The translations under genes and the position numbers were made by a program. Below are positions 11,734-13,630 of a stretch of DNA of 13,630 nt, one piece after another. The notes below the pieces were generated by a model, which did no database searches, was not told where the DNA came from, and was given only the letters and a program-made list of their open reading frames with translations. The stretch lies in the NCBI GenBank assembly GCA_024636105.1, contig JAGXHO010000230.1:1-13630 (forward strand), in the 5' to 3' direction. The first letter of the stretch is position 1. Each line of letters starts with the position of its first letter. Origin of the DNA: Trueperaceae bacterium (GTDB lineage Bacteria; Deinococcota; Deinococci; Deinococcales; Trueperaceae).

Positions 11734-12689
11734 TGGCCACCGACGCCGTCCCCATCACCGTCGTCATCCCGCTCTACCAGATGGGTCACGCGATCGAACG
11801 CACCATCGCCAGCGCGCTCGCCCAGGTCCACGCGCCCACCGACGTGATCGTGGTCGACGACGGATCCACTGACGACGGACCGGAGCGGGTGCGCTCGACC
11901 TTCGGGGACGCCGTCCGCCTGGTGCACCAAACGAACGCAGGGGCAGGACCCGCCCGGAACCACGGCGTCGAACTGGCGCGCACCCGCTGGATCGCCTTCC
12001 TGGACGCCGACGACCTGTGGCTGCCCGATCACCTCGAAGCGCTCGCCGCGGCCGTCCGTGCCTTCCCCGACCACCGCGTGTTCGCGTCACGCAGCCGCGC
12101 GGTGCCCGAACGCGACGTCGTCGCGGGGCGCGTTCCGGACGCCATCGAGCACGCGCGCGCGGCTGGCGCCGGCCAACCGCCCAGGGTCATCGACTATTTC
12201 GTCTAAGCGGTCACCAAACAGCGACCCTTCTTCCCCACCACGCTCCTCATCGACCGCGACCTGCACCTCGGGATGGGTGGGTTCGACGGCCGCTACCGCC
12301 GCGGTCAGGACATGGAGCTCATGGCGCGGGTGGCGCTGGCCCATCCGGTGGTCGGCACCGACCGCATCACGGCCTGGTACGTCCGCGGCGCCAACCCAAT
12401 CAAGCCCGGCCCCCGGCGCCTTACCATCGAGCGGCTCGACGACGTGAACTCCCACCTCGAGGCCATCGAAGCGCAGGCCGAGGCGATGGGGGCCGAGGCC
12501 GGCGCCAGCCGGGCCGCGTACGTCGCGTGGCGACTGCGGATGACGTCGGCGCGGTGGGCGCACGCGGGCGACCTGCGGGGCGTGATGCAGCTCCTGCGCG
12601 TCGCGCCGCGGCGCTTGCGATGGCGGCTGTCGCGGTTCGCGATCCTTGCGGCGCTGCCGAAGCCGCTGCGGACGTCGCGGTTCGATTGA
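11733..12689 (+). pseudogene. Family-2 glycosyltransferase gene broken by an in-frame TAA
   Basis: The first part (157 codons from the ATG at 11733) is a clear GT2 domain. It has ITVVIPLYQMG, the nucleotide-sugar motif VIVVDDGSTDD, NAGAGPARNHG, and the metal-binding FLDADD. A TAA at 12204-12206 (context GTC TAA GCG) stops it. The same frame then continues without a break to 12689 with the missing half: RPFFPTTLLIDRD, GMGGFDGRYRRGQDMELMARVA, and a helical C-terminus. Together they give the usual ~320 residues of a GT2 enzyme. A single C-to-A or T-to-A change in a Tyr codon would explain the stop. An alternative GTG start lies at 11715. Unless the stop is suppressed or is an assembly error, the enzyme is dead. 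Context suggests cell-surface polysaccharide synthesis with the TupA-like gene. Confidence 0.85.
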
Positions 12690-12714
12690 GGGCGGCGACC
12701 ACCCGCAGGACGCG

Positions 12715-13581
12715 TTACCTCGACGCCGCCTCGGCTAGCAGCCGCCGCGCCTGCGCCCGCACCGGCGCGTCCACCATCGTCGCGCCCACGCGCACCGCGC
12801 CCCCTTCGGGCGCGGCCAACACCGCCTCCGCCCACGCCACCGCGGCCGCCGACGGCCGGAAGCCTTCGAGCGTCGGCGCCACCTGCCGCGGGTGCACGCA
12901 CATGCGTCCAGTCCAGCCACTCGCCCGCAAGCGCGCCGACCCCGCCTCGAACCCGGCCATGTCGTCGAGCTCCATGGCCGGCCCGTCGACGCGCGCCGCC
13001 ACCCCCACCGCCGCGGCCGCGAACACGAGTCGCCGGCGCGCGTCGTCCACGACCGCCGCCCGCGCGCCCGGGTCGGCGCGCGGCGGCACGCCCAGGTCGG
13101 CGCACAGGTCCTCGACGCCCAGCGACACGCCGACGACGCGGTCGGACGCGGCGAGCAGCGCGGACGCGTTCGCCACGCCGCGGGCGCTCTCGATCATCAC
13201 GATCAGCCCCGGCTTGGCACCCGGCGCGCCCCACGCACGGTCGATCGTGTCCAGCGCGAAGCGCAGCGCCTCGACGTCCGCCACCTTCGGCAGCACGAAG
13301 CCGGCCGTGCCCGGCCCGCAACCCGCAGCGACGTCGTCGGTGAACGAGGCCGTGTCCACGGCGGTCGGGCGAACGTAGAGCGCCGGCAGCTCGGGGCGCG
13401 GCGCCGCCACCAAGGCGGCCACGCGGGCGTGCGCGGCGTCGCGCTCGACCGGGTCGAGGCCGTCCTCCAGGTCGAGGATCGCGGCGTGCGCGCAGGACCC
13501 GGGCAGCTTGGCGACGAACCGCTCGGCGGCGCCGGGGGCGAAGAGCCAGGCGCGGTGGTGGTGGGGTTTGGGGTCGCGCAT
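12715..13581 (-). CDS. CitE/HpcH-HpaI-type lyase (citrate lyase beta-like)
   Basis: This 288-residue TIM-barrel protein has CitE-family landmarks in order. AWLFAPG comes near the N-terminus, then ILDLEDGLDPVERDAAHARV (~35-54), with the acidic LEDG motif binding metal with later residues. GFVLPKVADVEAL follows, then VMIESARGVANASALL with the catalytic/metal Glu, GVSLGVEDLCADLGV, and the late GRMCVHPRQVAPTLEGF. Such proteins cleave or condense CoA thioesters such as malyl-, citramalyl- or citryl-CoA. Without citrate lyase alpha/gamma genes nearby, a stand-alone CitE-like lyase is more likely than true citrate lyase. The reading frame also has an ATG at 13590. The second ATG (13581) is preferred because the TACCAT -10 box ends 7 nt before it and overlaps the first ATG. 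The gene converges on the glycosyltransferase pseudogene, with 25 nt between. Confidence 0.88.
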   Translation of the reverse strand: MRDPKPHHHRAWLFAPGAAERFVAKLPGSCAHAAILDLEDGLDPVERDAAHARVAALVAAPRPELPALYVRPTAVDTASFTDDVAAGCGPGTAGFVLPKVADVEALRFALDTIDRAWGAPGAKPGLIVMIESARGVANASALLAASDRVVGVSLGVEDLCADLGVPPRADPGARAAVVDDARRRLVFAAAAVGVAARVDGPAMELDDMAGFEAGSARLRASGWTGRMCVHPRQVAPTLEGFRPSAAAVAWAEAVLAAPEGGAVRVGATMVDAPVRAQARRLLAEAASR

Positions 13582-13588
13582 GGGGGTC

Positions 13589-13594
13589 ATGGTA
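13589..13594 (-). promoter_or_regulatory. -10 element (TACCAT) of the CitE-like gene
   Basis: On the minus strand TACCAT ends 7 nt before the ATG at 13581. It includes part of the upstream in-frame ATG at 13590, so that codon is unlikely to be transcribed. Confidence 0.5.
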
Positions 13595-13630
13595 CGGGGG
13601 CGTCACGTCCGCGCCACGCCGATCGAGCCG

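Noticed and set aside
13588..13590. Upstream ATG as the start of the CitE-like gene
   Set aside because: It overlaps the TACCAT promoter box, which is correctly spaced for the ATG three codons downstream. It would add only three residues.
12305..13606. 433-codon minus-strand frame overlapping the CitE-like gene and the glycosyltransferase pseudogene
   Set aside because: It is frame-shifted relative to the CitE motifs and gives Arg/Ala/Gly-rich sequence with no recognisable domain.

Overview
This window comes from a very GC-rich bacterial chromosome. The best guess is a Deinococcota/Trueperaceae-type organism. The main reason is that nearly every first gene of a transcription unit has a TANNNT (-10-like) hexamer ending 5-8 nt before its start codon and no Shine-Dalgarno sequence. 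This is the leaderless-promoter arrangement known from Deinococcus. I count ten convincing cases. Third codon positions are strongly G/C throughout. The lineage is an inference; no rRNA or marker gene lies in the window.

Left flank (1-4308): a lipoprotein gene on the minus strand that runs off the left edge; a metallo-beta-lactamase-fold hydrolase; a DUF234-type AAA ATPase preceded by three contiguous 16-bp palindromic units; and an L-aspartate dehydrogenase-like gene whose -10 overlaps the stop codon of the ATPase gene.

Centre (4330-8369): a toxin-antitoxin/defence hotspot. It holds a MntA/HepT nucleotidyltransferase-HEPN pair (minus strand), an intact GNAT acetyltransferase, an array of repeats resembling an IS21-family end, an AbrB/PIN (VapBC-like) pair, and an AbiEi/AbiEii pair. 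Each of the two plus-strand TA pairs is followed within about 5-20 nt of the toxin stop codon by the detached 3' end of an ordinary gene. A RidA tail follows the PIN gene and a GNAT tail follows abiEii. Full-length copies of both genes are present elsewhere in the window. This mosaic suggests that the TA modules moved in together with, or recombined at, gene 3' ends.

Right flank (8350-13630): a two-gene minus-strand unit (a 30-residue membrane microprotein overlapping a 135-residue membrane protein by ATGA); an M20-like hydrolase followed by ridA with a classic Shine-Dalgarno sequence; a TupA-like ATP-grasp gene that seems to have lost part of its catalytic region; a family-2 glycosyltransferase broken by an in-frame TAA; and a CitE/HpcH-type lyase on the minus strand. 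The ATP-grasp and glycosyltransferase genes look like a decaying surface-polysaccharide cluster.

No tRNA, rRNA, CRISPR array, complete IS or prophage gene was found. No gene-free stretch exceeds 300 bases.
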